DNA of 64,000 bases from Treponema putidum (GTDB lineage Bacteria; Spirochaetota; Spirochaetia; Treponematales; Treponemataceae), in assembly GCF_000755145.1 (NCBI RefSeq), contig NZ_CP009228.1:1659694-1723693 (forward strand), given 5' to 3'. Shown in pieces: positions 42,935-51,819 of the stretch; the first letter of the stretch is position 1; every line of letters begins with the position of its first letter. The translations under genes were made by a program, and so were the position numbers. Below the pieces are notes generated by a model. The model was not told where the DNA came from, made no database searches, and saw only the letters and a list, made by a program, of their open reading frames with translations.

Positions 42935-44797
42935 TTATTCTCCCGCAGCCAGTTTCCAGCTTATGCCCGATTGGAAGTTGTTCCACATGCTGTTGTACAT
43001 GCCGGTCTTTGCTAAAAGCTCTGCATGAGTTCCGGTCTCTTCAATTTTGCCTTCATTGATAACGCAGATTTGATCTGCATTGACAATTGAAGAAAGACGA
43101 TGAGCAATCATTATTACCGTTTTGTCTTTAAGTAATTGACTTAATGTTTTTTTGATTTTATGTTCGTTTTCTGCATCGGCAAAGCTGGTGGCCTCATCGA
43201 GAACAATAATCGGAGAATCATGCAAAAGGGAGCGGGCAATCGCAAGCCTCTGTGCTTCTCCTCCGGAAAGGTATATTCCCTTAGTACCGTATACCGTGTC
43301 TATTCCGTCAGGCAGCTTTTCGATAATATCCATGCACTCTGCTTTTTGCAGTACTGCAAGGACTTCTTCGCGTGTTGCATCTTTTTTACCGTAGCGGATA
43401 TTTTCAAAAATGCTTTCATTAAAAAGTTTATTTTCCTGAAACACAAAGCTGATAAGGTGCATGAGGTCATCTGTTTTGATATCTTTGATATTTACGCCGC
43501 CGACGGTAATTTCTCCGGAATCGACTTCCCAAAAGCGTCCGAGTAAATTGACGAGGGTGGTTTTTCCGCCGCCAGAAGGTCCGACAAGAGCAGTCAACGA
43601 ATGTTCGGGAAGTTTAAGCGATATGCCGCTGATGGCCTTTTTAAAAGACTGTTCGGCAGTTTGAGTCTCTTGTGTTCCTTCTTCTTTATAAGAAAATACA
43701 ACATTCTTAAACTCAATATCGAATTTTTTCGGCATAACCGAATGTTCCGGTTCGGGGGCAGGCTTTTCATTTAAGATAGCTTCAATGCGGTTGAGGGCAT
43801 CTCCTCCTTGAAGATTTAAAGTTGAACCGTACACGATTTTTATCATCATATTAAATAAAACAGGCGAAAGAGAAAGATAAAAAATAAAGCCGTACAAAAA
43901 CTTTGCATAAGGCTCGCCATCTCCTGCCGTTCCGGCAAAGATAAATGCGGCGGGAACCAAAAAGATAAAGCCCGCTTTTAATAGAGCAAGAAAAACTGCA
44001 AAGCCGTTTTCCCAAGCAACGGTATACTTTAAAACATTATCGCGGTAGTTTATAATCGAACTGTAAAAATCCTTAAAGCGGTGTACCGATTGATTAAAAG
44101 TTTTAATAACCGAAATACCGCGGATATATTCCGTACCGGCACTGTTCATTTTTTCAAGTGAGTTTTCATAGCTTTCCATAAATCCCATTTTTTTGCCCTT
44201 TGCCATCATCACACCTTGAAGAACAAAGGCGATAACAAGTGTCAAAAATGAAATAAGGCCGAATCGCCAATCAAAAAAGAAAAGTAAAAACAAAACGGCA
44301 ATCGGACTAACTATATTTTGTACGACATCGGGCAGCATGTGTGCAATAAGACCTTCAAGCGAATGGACATTTTTTTCAAATACCTTTCGCACAGAACCGC
44401 TTGCATGTGATGTGTGCCAGCCGACCGGAAGGCGGGCAAATGTTTCCGCCAAGCGCATATTCATATTCCCCATTAAATTGAATGCGGTAATATGCGAACA
44501 TATAAGAGCACCGAAGTACAAAAGGAAACCTGCTGCAGCGGAAATAAGAGCCGCCGCTCCGTAAAAAATCATCCGGTTTATATCGATCGGCACACCCGAC
44601 ATATAAGCTGAAATAATATCGCGCATAACATAAAATACAACTGCATACGGAATAAGCAGTGCAACCGTACTCAAGCTCGATAAAAAAAGCGACACATAGA
44701 TAAAGGGTTTATGCTTCCCCGCATAAGAGAGAATGCGGCTTACAACCCCCGCCTGCTTTTCCTTTTTAGCCTTCTTTTTTTCTTCATTTGTCTTCAT
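42935..44797 (-). CDS. ABC transporter, YbtPQ/IrtAB-like (pair 3, subunit B)
   Basis: 620 aa. The membrane domain has six helices after a Lys-rich start (MKTNEEKKKAKKEKQA). The linker holds a Gly/Thr-rich insert (KEEGTQETQTAEQSFKKAIS), which makes it longer than the others. The ATPase has Walker A GPSGGGKTT, signature LSGGEAQRLA, Walker B IIVLDEATSFAD and H-loop IAHRL. It most resembles the gene at 39066. It follows the 45023 gene after a 225-nt spacer full of inverted repeats. Confidence 0.85.
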   Translation of the reverse strand: MKTNEEKKKAKKEKQAGVVSRILSYAGKHKPFIYVSLFLSSLSTVALLIPYAVVFYVMRDIISAYMSGVPIDINRMIFYGAAALISAAAGFLLYFGALICSHITAFNLMGNMNMRLAETFARLPVGWHTSHASGSVRKVFEKNVHSLEGLIAHMLPDVVQNIVSPIAVLFLLFFFDWRFGLISFLTLVIAFVLQGVMMAKGKKMGFMESYENSLEKMNSAGTEYIRGISVIKTFNQSVHRFKDFYSSIINYRDNVLKYTVAWENGFAVFLALLKAGFIFLVPAAFIFAGTAGDGEPYAKFLYGFIFYLSLSPVLFNMMIKIVYGSTLNLQGGDALNRIEAILNEKPAPEPEHSVMPKKFDIEFKNVVFSYKEEGTQETQTAEQSFKKAISGISLKLPEHSLTALVGPSGGGKTTLVNLLGRFWEVDSGEITVGGVNIKDIKTDDLMHLISFVFQENKLFNESIFENIRYGKKDATREEVLAVLQKAECMDIIEKLPDGIDTVYGTKGIYLSGGEAQRLAIARSLLHDSPIIVLDEATSFADAENEHKIKKTLSQLLKDKTVIMIAHRLSSIVNADQICVINEGKIEETGTHAELLAKTGMYNSMWNNFQSGISWKLAAGE

Positions 44798-44898
44798 AGT
44801 ATTACTCCTTTAAAATAATTTGTAACTTGTAACGGATAATTCGTAATTGGAATTGAATTATCCACCGCCCTCCTTGGCGGTTCTGACAAGAGGCTTCT

Positions 44899-45027
44899 CC
44901 TAGCTCGCAAATAGGCGGAGCAGATGCTAGGAGCCTAGCAAAAATAAAGCGGAGACGTACTTTTTGTACGTTGAGCATTTATTTTTGCGTAGCGACAACG
45001 CAGATGCCCGCATATTTGCGAGTTAGG
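44899..45027. repeat. Nested composite palindrome between the two pair-3 genes
   Basis: Outer arms CCTAGCTCGCAAATA (44899-44913) and TATTTGCGAGTTAGG (45013-45027) pair with one mismatch. Inside are TGCTAGG/CCTAGCA (44925-44940), GCAAAAATAAA (44938-44948) with TTTATTTTTGC (44978-44988), and the central ACGTAC-TTTTT-GTACGT (44955-44971). The right outer arm overlaps the end of the gene at 45023. Confidence 0.65.
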
Positions 45028-46762
45028 CCGACCATGACTCGCTTTCCTTTTGTAGTTTGTACATCATTGGATACGATGACTTTCCTTTTATCAACTCTTC
45101 ATGTGTACCTATTTCTTCTATCGCTCCGTCTTTGAGAACAACGATTTTATCGGCATTCTCGATTGTTCTTAAACGGTGAGCGATGACTATAACTGTCTTG
45201 TTTTTAACGAGCTTGCTCAATGCTTCTTGAATTAAGGTTTCGTTTTCGGGGTCGAGGGCTGCCGTCGCTTCATCGAGGAGGATTATAGGTGCATCTTTTA
45301 AAAGAGCACGGGCTATAGAAAGCCTCTGTCTTTCTCCGCCTGAAAGCGTGTAACCGTTTTCGCCGATTACCGTGTCATAACCTTGCGGCAGTTTTTCGAT
45401 AAAGTCGGTGCACCTTGCAGCCTTTGCGGCGGCAAGAACCTGCTCTCTTGCAGCGTCTTTATTCCCGACAAGGATATTGTTGTAGACTGTGTCATTAAAA
45501 AGCACTACATCTTGAAAGACGATTGAAAAAGCAGTCAAAAGGGTTTCAGGGTCTACGGTAGAAACATCCGTGCCGCCCACACTCACCGTGCCGGAAGCGG
45601 CATCCCAAAAGCGGGCTGCAAGACGGGCAATTGTTGACTTGCCGCAGCCTGAATGTCCGACGAGGGCAGTGATTTCTCCCTGCTTGGCAGTAAAGCTGAT
45701 ATTGCTTACCGTATCGCGGCTTGCATTATCATTGTATGAAAACGAAACATTGTCATATTGAATATCGTAGCCCTTGGGGTTAAAAGTTTCGCTTCCTTTC
45801 TGCTTGGGGTAGTTTATGATTTCCATTTGGCGTTCGACTGCCGTGCGTGCGTGGAAAAACTCGCCGAGCAGCATAAAAACGGCGGTAAGGGGTTCAAAAA
45901 TTCTTCCGGCAATCAGCAAAAAGACAAGGTAGGTAAAAAGCGGGAGACTTCCCTGTGCATACAAAACTGCCCCGACTGCAATAACCAACGGAAATCCGAA
46001 GCGGATAATTATGATGGAACCTATCATAGTCGATCCGACAAATAATTCGGCCTTAACAGCTTCCTTTGTGCTGTGTGCAATATCGTCTTTTACCTTTTGT
46101 ACATAGCTTTCTTTTTTGTCGGAGGATTTAAGCACCTTGATATTGTCGAGCATTTGCTGAATGGAATTGTAAACGCCGAGCAGTACTGTGTTAATTCTAA
46201 CTGCATAACGGCGGGCTTGTTTGCGTGATGAGTATACAAGCAAAAATCCGAAAACGGAACAGCTGAAAAGAGCAATCGTCATTCGCCAATCAAAAAGAGC
46301 AAGCATTGCCGCCGATACAATAATTGAAATTGCCGCTCCGAATAACTCGGATGCCGTGTGGCTTAATGCATGTTCCATTGTAGCAACATCGTTTAAAAGC
46401 GTTGCCGTCAAATCCGATAAGTCTTTTTTTCCGAAATACGAGAGGGGCAGCTTCCTGATACTTTCTGCAAGGGAAATACGCACATTAGCCGATTCGTCGT
46501 AACAGGTTGTATAGGTTTTGCGGTACTTGAGTTTTTCAATTAAAAAAAGCACAATAATGATCAGTACACAAATCCCTAGATAAATCCACGGATTAAAAGC
46601 TGCAAGGGAATCGCCTTGAATGGGCTTTAAAAGTTCCTGCAGTGCATAAAATGAAAGTCCCAACGGAACAATCAAAAACAAATTCCCGAAGGTAGTAACA
46701 GCTACTGCCTTGTTTAGATCCCGCGCTCCCTTGTCTGACAGCGCAAAATAATTCTTTAACAT
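45023..46762 (-). CDS. ABC transporter, YbtPQ/IrtAB-like (pair 3, subunit A)
   Basis: 579 aa from ATG 46762 (MLKNYFALSDKGARDLNKAV), with AAAGGAG upstream. The membrane domain has DLSDLTATLLNDVATMEHAL, a match to the gene at 37342. The ATPase has Walker A GHSGCGKST, signature TLSGGERQRLS, Walker B IILLDEATAALD and H-loop IAHRL. Three tandem hairpins precede it. It lies directly downstream of the ECF ATPase, so it may be read from the ECF promoter. Confidence 0.85.
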   Translation of the reverse strand: MLKNYFALSDKGARDLNKAVAVTTFGNLFLIVPLGLSFYALQELLKPIQGDSLAAFNPWIYLGICVLIIIVLFLIEKLKYRKTYTTCYDESANVRISLAESIRKLPLSYFGKKDLSDLTATLLNDVATMEHALSHTASELFGAAISIIVSAAMLALFDWRMTIALFSCSVFGFLLVYSSRKQARRYAVRINTVLLGVYNSIQQMLDNIKVLKSSDKKESYVQKVKDDIAHSTKEAVKAELFVGSTMIGSIIIIRFGFPLVIAVGAVLYAQGSLPLFTYLVFLLIAGRIFEPLTAVFMLLGEFFHARTAVERQMEIINYPKQKGSETFNPKGYDIQYDNVSFSYNDNASRDTVSNISFTAKQGEITALVGHSGCGKSTIARLAARFWDAASGTVSVGGTDVSTVDPETLLTAFSIVFQDVVLFNDTVYNNILVGNKDAAREQVLAAAKAARCTDFIEKLPQGYDTVIGENGYTLSGGERQRLSIARALLKDAPIILLDEATAALDPENETLIQEALSKLVKNKTVIVIAHRLRTIENADKIVVLKDGAIEEIGTHEELIKGKSSYPMMYKLQKESESWSA

Positions 46763-46819
46763 AATTTCTCCTTTGTTTGACAACCGAAAAAATATCAATT
46801 TTTGAGGGCGTTAAACACC

Positions 46820-46926
46820 GCCGTTTCTCAATGTTAATGAGAAACGGCATACTATAACTTGAGTTTTGCGCACAAGCACAAAACTCAAGTTGAAGCTACA
46901 GGTGCCATTTGCACCTGTAGCTTCAA
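46820..46926. repeat. Three tandem perfect hairpins upstream of pair 3
   Basis: GCCGTTTCTCA/TGAGAAACGGC (46820-46848, 11 bp), CTTGAGTTTTG/CAAAACTCAAG (46858-46889, 11 bp) and TTGAAGCTACAGGTGC/GCACCTGTAGCTTCAA (46890-46926, 16 bp). They fill most of the spacer between the ECF ATPase and the next ABC gene. They could terminate or attenuate transcription, or stabilise the upstream message. Confidence 0.7.
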
Positions 46927-46957
46927 CGAATCTCCTGTTATTTAATTTATATTTCAT

Positions 46958-48574
46958 TTAATTAAGTACTCCATCTTTCAAATAATTAAAGACCTCTTCT
47001 GCTTTTTCTTTTGTAAATTCCGAATGAGAAATCACAGCTCCTTTTTCCATTAAAATTATTTCGTCGGTAACCAGACTTAAAAATTCAAAGTCATGACTGA
47101 TAATTAAAATAAGAGTTCGGTTAGATCGTATCGAATTAATCAGCTTGGCCGTTTCTTTCATGTGAAAGTAATCCATTCCTGAGGTCGGCTCATCCATGAT
47201 GATAATACGCGCACCTGAACTGATAGCAGCTCCTATTGAAACACGCTGTTTTTGCCCTCCCGATAAACTTAATGGGTGCTTATCTTTTAGCTCCGTTAAA
47301 TTCATTGCCTTTAAAATAGCTTCAACATCGGGAGCCTTTTCTTCCTTATTTTCAGCTTTAGTGTTTTGTTTCGGTTTAATCTTTTTATTTTTTCCGAGAG
47401 CTATTTCATCTTCAACGCTTTCGGTAAAAAGCTGATAGCCTACATCCTGCAATACCATGTACGAAAGCTCAAGCCGTTGTTTGGCATTAATCTTTTTTTC
47501 GTTTAATAAAATGAAATCTTTTTTTGCTTTGAGTAAGCCGGTAAGACATTGAGCAAAGGTGCTTTTGCCTTGACCGTTTTTGCCGGTAAGAGCGATAACC
47601 TTGCCGAATTCCATTTTTAAATTTTGCACACGGAGAAAATCGTCTTTTTCTTTTTTAAAGCGATAGAATAAATTTTCTACAGTCAGATGTGCCGATTTTG
47701 TGTCTTCCGTATTTTTATCTTCTTTATTTTTACGGATAGTTTCCGAGCTTTGCTCCTGCATATAATCCGAATCTTCCAAACGGTTAAAAACATTTTTGTT
47801 CATTGTTATGGGACGAAGCAAGAGTTCTTTTCTATTTTGTTCCGAAAGAGCAAGGAATTCTTGTTGAGAAAATTCTTTTTCAAGCTTGCCTTCTTTTATT
47901 AAAAAAGCCCGATCTATAAGGCCATTTAAAAAATACAGGCGGTGTTCACTTATGATTAAAGTTTTACCCGACTTTTTTAAAAGACTAATAACCTCAGCTA
48001 TTTTTTCTATATAATATAAGTCCAAATTGGAAGTAGGCTCATCCATAACAATGATATCCGTATCGGCAGCAAGAGCTGAAGCTATAGCAATCATCTGTTT
48101 TTCTCCGCCTGAGAGATTAAAAATATTCCGGTCAAGCAGATGTTTAATATTTAAAAATTCCGAAATAAAGTTGAGCCTTTGATGCATTTTTTCAAAAGGC
48201 GTTCCCATATTTTCAAGAAAGAAAAGAATTTCCGAAGTAGTATCCAGATTAAAAAACTGGGATTTGGGGTTTTGGAAAACCGTAGAAACTTTTTTTGAAA
48301 TATCGTAAATAGGTTTTTCTTTTATCGATTCTCCTAAAACTTCAATTGAACCTAAAAGTTTTCCTTCATAATAGTTTGGAATCAGGCCGTTTATTGTACG
48401 CAGCACGCTTGTTTTTCCGCATCCGGAAATTCCTGTAAGTAAAATACATTCTCCTTTTTTTACCGAAATGGAAATATCGTTTAGTGCGGATAATTTTTTT
48501 GTGTCTGTCTGATCCATATTTTCAGAGGCTTGATAATTAAAACAGAGGTTTTGAAGATTGACTGCCGTTTCCAT
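46958..48574 (-). CDS. ECF-type energy-coupling ATPase, two fused ATP-binding domains (CbiO-like)
   Basis: 538 aa, two complete ABC ATPases in one chain. Domain 1 has Walker A GISGCGKTS (near 42), signature LSGGEKQMIAIASALA and Walker B IIVMDEPTSNLD. Domain 2 has Walker A GKNGQGKST (near 337), signature LSGGQKQRVSIGAA and Walker B IIIMDEPTSGMD. The linker at about 265-295 is charged. This fused A-A' form is common in ECF modules of this class. Its ATG overlaps the T-component stop (TAATG). Confidence 0.92.
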   Translation of the reverse strand: METAVNLQNLCFNYQASENMDQTDTKKLSALNDISISVKKGECILLTGISGCGKTSVLRTINGLIPNYYEGKLLGSIEVLGESIKEKPIYDISKKVSTVFQNPKSQFFNLDTTSEILFFLENMGTPFEKMHQRLNFISEFLNIKHLLDRNIFNLSGGEKQMIAIASALAADTDIIVMDEPTSNLDLYYIEKIAEVISLLKKSGKTLIISEHRLYFLNGLIDRAFLIKEGKLEKEFSQQEFLALSEQNRKELLLRPITMNKNVFNRLEDSDYMQEQSSETIRKNKEDKNTEDTKSAHLTVENLFYRFKKEKDDFLRVQNLKMEFGKVIALTGKNGQGKSTFAQCLTGLLKAKKDFILLNEKKINAKQRLELSYMVLQDVGYQLFTESVEDEIALGKNKKIKPKQNTKAENKEEKAPDVEAILKAMNLTELKDKHPLSLSGGQKQRVSIGAAISSGARIIIMDEPTSGMDYFHMKETAKLINSIRSNRTLILIISHDFEFLSLVTDEIILMEKGAVISHSEFTKEKAEEVFNYLKDGVLN

Positions 48575-49278
48575 TATGCATGTATCCTCGTTATTCCTGC
48601 AGCGATAAAGACCGCTATTATATAAAGAAAAATAAAAGCGTCGGCAGCCGTAAAGCGTGAAGTTTTATAGCGTACTTTTTTTGACGGAGCGTCTATGCCC
48701 TTGGTGTGTCCTGCCGCAGCAAGTTCGTCTCCGATTCTTGAAGCGGACGAAAGAAGCGGAACCATCACATATTCAAGTGTTAAAATAGGTTTACTGATTA
48801 CATTTACTGCATTAAGTCCTATTCCCCTCATCTTCATTGCATTTTTAATATTGCCGTATTCTTCTTTAAGGGTCGGAAAAAATCTGAACATAACTGCAAT
48901 AGTTATCACAAGTGAAAAAGGCAGTTTTAATTTTTCAAGAGCGTTCATCAAAAGACCGACAGGCGTTGAAGAAATTAAATAGTTTCCGGCAACAATGGGC
49001 ATCATAAATCTGCGGACAATAAAACCTACAGGCATTACAATACTTGTAACGCCGGGAATATCTTGAGGCAGATAGGTGAGGCCGGCAAGAAATAAAAAGA
49101 CCGCCATCAATTTTATTGCCGATTTAACTTGCCTGTTCATCACAAATAAAAAGGCTAAAAGAGCGGCACTTAAAATTTCTACATATATGGGAACAAGAAT
49201 TATGATAGATGCTCCCATTGCCAGAACTAAAAATATTTTTGTCCGCGGATCAAGAACCAAGATTGCTTTTTTTTTCAT
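48574..49278 (-). CDS. ECF transporter T component (CbiQ/EcfT family)
   Basis: 234 aa with five hydrophobic segments. The cytosolic Ala-Arg-Gly-type coupling region is seen as KEEYGNIKNAMKMRGIGLNA near residue 140. SASRIGDELAAAGHTKG near 184 is the second coupling helix of this branch. It joins the ATPase to the substrate-binding S component in the inner membrane. It lies between the S component (30-nt gap) and the ATPase (overlap). Confidence 0.9.
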   Translation of the reverse strand: MKKKAILVLDPRTKIFLVLAMGASIIILVPIYVEILSAALLAFLFVMNRQVKSAIKLMAVFLFLAGLTYLPQDIPGVTSIVMPVGFIVRRFMMPIVAGNYLISSTPVGLLMNALEKLKLPFSLVITIAVMFRFFPTLKEEYGNIKNAMKMRGIGLNAVNVISKPILTLEYVMVPLLSSASRIGDELAAAGHTKGIDAPSKKVRYKTSRFTAADAFIFLYIIAVFIAAGITRIHA

Positions 49279-49308
49279 TCAATTTTTTTAAAGAAGGTCT
49301 GCTTTTAA

Positions 49309-49890
49309 TTACAGAAGGCCTGCTTTTTCAAAGTGTTTCTTTAAAACTTTTTTACCCAAAAGCCCGCCGAGTAGTCCGCCTAAAAATGCCGTAATATAGA
49401 GTATCGGCATAATCCACCATGGGAGACTTGTTAATCCTATTGCATATTCGGTTCCCATCATTTTTTCGGTGAGAGCAAAATATTGATCTTTTAAAATAAA
49501 GATTTGCCAAAACGCTCCGCAAAGCCACAGCGACATGATCGAATATCCTGCGATGCTTCCCTTTGCCGTATTATAACCGAATATTTTGCGTACGATTTCT
49601 GCAAGGGCTGCAACAATAAGTGAGTGGATTGCAACTACCGGCGTGTGTCCAGTGAGGGTCATAAGACATCCGGGAATTGCTGCAAAGATAAAAAGGGCGA
49701 AGGGTTTTTGCACCTTTGCAAGTAAAAACATTACCGCAATTCCTAAAACTAAACTTACGGTAAAGGGGAATGCTAAATAGGTTATAATCGCAAGACCTAA
49801 TGGCATGCCTATTACAAAAAGTCCTACAAAATAAATAACGGTAAAAATACCTATATTGATTAGATCCTTTAAAGCCAACTTGTTGTTCAT
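49309..49890 (-). CDS. ECF transporter S component, Trep_Strep (MptD) family
   Basis: 193 aa with six hydrophobic segments. It matches the treponemal/streptococcal integral membrane family called Trep_Strep, proposed as ECF substrate-binding proteins. Visible features are DLINIGIFTVIYFVGLFVIG, GHTPVVAIHSLIVAAL and a Gly-rich last helix (GGLLGGLLGKK). The substrate of the family is not established to my knowledge. It is the first gene of the ECF operon, with AAGGAG before the ATG and a good promoter. Confidence 0.88.
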   Translation of the reverse strand: MNNKLALKDLINIGIFTVIYFVGLFVIGMPLGLAIITYLAFPFTVSLVLGIAVMFLLAKVQKPFALFIFAAIPGCLMTLTGHTPVVAIHSLIVAALAEIVRKIFGYNTAKGSIAGYSIMSLWLCGAFWQIFILKDQYFALTEKMMGTEYAIGLTSLPWWIMPILYITAFLGGLLGGLLGKKVLKKHFEKAGLL

Positions 49891-49967
49891 AAATAGACTC
49901 CTTATGAGATTGACAAAAATAAGGACAGCCGCCTATTAAAGCGCCGGTACTGTCATCAACGGCTAAC

Positions 49968-49995
49968 ATTATACAAAAAATAAGGATTTAGTCAA
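49968..49995 (-). promoter_or_regulatory. Sigma70 promoter of the ECF operon
   Basis: On the minus strand TTGACT (49995-49990), 16 nt, TATAAT (49973-49968). The leader of about 75 nt contains an imperfect GC-rich inverted repeat (GACAG...CTGTC at about 49923-49953) that could be an operator or attenuator. Confidence 0.7.
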
Positions 49996-50018
49996 CTATC
50001 AGTAACTTTTTTTTGATC

Positions 50019-50034
50019 GGCCGGCCGGCCGGTT
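50019..50034. repeat. GC palindrome (CCGG repeats)
   Basis: A run of alternating CCGG units in an AT-rich region, overlapping the stop of the AAA/nuclease gene. A shorter relative (GGCCGGCCGG) lies at about 54143-54152. Such tracts are restriction-sensitive and structurally odd; the role is unknown. Confidence 0.6.
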
Positions 50035-51655
50035 ATAAGGTTTCCGCTTCCCAAGTGCCGGCAGTTTCTTCATCGATACCGTCGGCAAACATCGCTCCTA
50101 TTAGGACTATCTTTTTTCCGCCCGCCTTATATGGTTCAGCATAGCCTTTTTCTCTTATCTGCCGGATAGCTTCTTTAGGTGTGCCCGAATTCATCAGTTT
50201 AAACTCGAAGACATAAACCGTATCATCCGTGTGAACCACACAGTCAGCCCTTCCTTTTGAGCTTACTACCTCCGTTTGAACAAATTGTCCCATCAGACTA
50301 GAGATTATATAAAAGGCTATCTGATAATCCCTTTCCCTCATCTGCACATTTTCTTTTGAAGCTAAACTGTAAGGAAGGCCTGCACAGGCTGTGTACATCC
50401 TTTTCATAAAAGATTCGGTATCTCCCTTTTCAATGTCTCTGACAAAATTGCCTATAAATAAACCGCTTGAATCCTTTGGGATTGAAGTATAGGCCGGCAC
50501 AAGATTATCTAAAAAACCGTATTTTACTTCATCATTCGGAAAGCCGAGTTTGTACAAGCCCAGTCTCTCGTCATAATCTTTTATGGTTAAATAGCCCGAT
50601 TGGAACAGAATCGGTATCGGGTTATTCATATCGGGACGGTAATCCTGTAAGGCATTTTCGCCCATTTCGGCATTTTCTAAAATATCGCGGATAGAAATAT
50701 CTTTTTGCTTTTGTAAGGTTCTAACCAAAAAGGTGGGGGTTCCTGTTGCAAACCAGTAAGAGCCCGTTTCTTTTTTTATAAGGGCATTAAGCAAACTAAA
50801 GGGATTGTATACGCTCTCTCCTTCATGATGAAAAAAATATCCGTCATAACGCTTTTTTAGAAGAGCAAGAGTTTCCTCATAACTTAGGTTACGGTTGACC
50901 GCCAACTCTTCAATTTCGGGTTTAAAGGATTGTATCAATTCGTTTTCAGTAATACCGCAAATACATGAATAATCTTTTTCCAGAGATATGTCCCGCAAAT
51001 TATTTAAATCGCTGAAGATGCTCACCTTGCTGAATTTAGTTACCCCCGTTAAAAAGGCAAAACGGATATATTCATCGCAGGATTTAATGACTCCGTAAAA
51101 GCCCTTTAATATACGGCGGTATTCTTCATTTAGGGACTCATTTATAATCATAGTTTCAAGGAGGGGCTTATCGTATTCGTCCACTAGGATAACCGCCTGT
51201 TTACCGGTTTTTTCGTAAGCTCTTCTTATAATTCCCATAAAACGCTCAGGAAAAGTAGTCTCGGATGACCTTTCCCCATAGGTTTCTTCCCAAATACAAA
51301 GCCTATTGTTTAAAAGAGCTTCCAAATCTTCTCTTGTCTCATATTTTGAAGCATTAAAATCCAAGTATAGAACGGGATGTTCAACCCACGCTTCGGTTTT
51401 TTCCCTTTCGGCCCTCTTTTCTTCCTCGTCTTCGATATAAAGTCCTTTAAAAAGGTCTTTTTTACCCGAAAAATAAGCCTTTAAGGTAGAAAGAAAAAGG
51501 CTTTTTCCGAACCTTCGCGGGCGGCTTAAAAAAAATACACGGCTTTCAGCTGCAAGTTTTAACACATATTCGGTTTTATCTACATAAACAAAGCCGTCAT
51601 TACGCATAACTTTAAAACTTTGAACGCCTATAGGCAGTCTTCTAATACCGGTCAT
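50033..51655 (-). CDS. AAA-ATPase/PD-(D/E)XK nuclease family protein (DUF1703 type)
   Basis: 540 aa. The N-terminal AAA-like domain has YVDKTEYVLKLAAE and SRPRRFGKSLFLSTL as the P-loop region (near 45), with Walker B-like VILVDEYDKPLLE (near 156). The C-terminal domain is a PD-(D/E)XK nuclease (DCVVHTDDTVYVFEFKLMNS, with Asp...Glu-x-Lys). Such proteins are common, often in many copies, in host-associated anaerobes, and their role is unproven. It is the only gene between the ECF promoter and the Ig/LRR gene. Confidence 0.88.
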   Translation of the reverse strand: MTGIRRLPIGVQSFKVMRNDGFVYVDKTEYVLKLAAESRVFFLSRPRRFGKSLFLSTLKAYFSGKKDLFKGLYIEDEEEKRAEREKTEAWVEHPVLYLDFNASKYETREDLEALLNNRLCIWEETYGERSSETTFPERFMGIIRRAYEKTGKQAVILVDEYDKPLLETMIINESLNEEYRRILKGFYGVIKSCDEYIRFAFLTGVTKFSKVSIFSDLNNLRDISLEKDYSCICGITENELIQSFKPEIEELAVNRNLSYEETLALLKKRYDGYFFHHEGESVYNPFSLLNALIKKETGSYWFATGTPTFLVRTLQKQKDISIRDILENAEMGENALQDYRPDMNNPIPILFQSGYLTIKDYDERLGLYKLGFPNDEVKYGFLDNLVPAYTSIPKDSSGLFIGNFVRDIEKGDTESFMKRMYTACAGLPYSLASKENVQMRERDYQIAFYIISSLMGQFVQTEVVSSKGRADCVVHTDDTVYVFEFKLMNSGTPKEAIRQIREKGYAEPYKAGGKKIVLIGAMFADGIDEETAGTWEAETL

Positions 51656-51758
51656 TTTCTATCCCCTTAAAATTATTCGGCAATTTTTAATGTATAATTA
51701 ACCGTTGCTCATTGATTTATTATATCATATTTTTTAAATTTTTATAAGGGAATAAGAA

Positions 51759-51802
51759 TAACGGATAATTACCGATTTAACCAACCGGTGAATTATCCGT
51801 TA
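51759..51802. terminator. Hairpin after the Ig/LRR lipoprotein gene
   Basis: TAACGGATAATT (51759-51770) and AATTATCCGTTA (51791-51802) are a perfect 12-bp inverted repeat. No T tract follows. A related string (TAATTTGTAAC..AACGGATAATT) lies at about 44815-44841, so it may belong to a dispersed repeat. Confidence 0.5.
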
Positions 51803-51819
51803 TAACCTGTTACAAATTA

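Noticed and set aside
49571-49969. Open frame overlapping the ECF S component in another phase
   Set aside because: Its start is inside the -10 box and it reads through a conserved membrane protein out of phase.
49891-50010. Riboswitch before the ECF operon
   Set aside because: The leader is only about 75 nt and lacks cobalamin, thiamine or other motifs that I could recognise.
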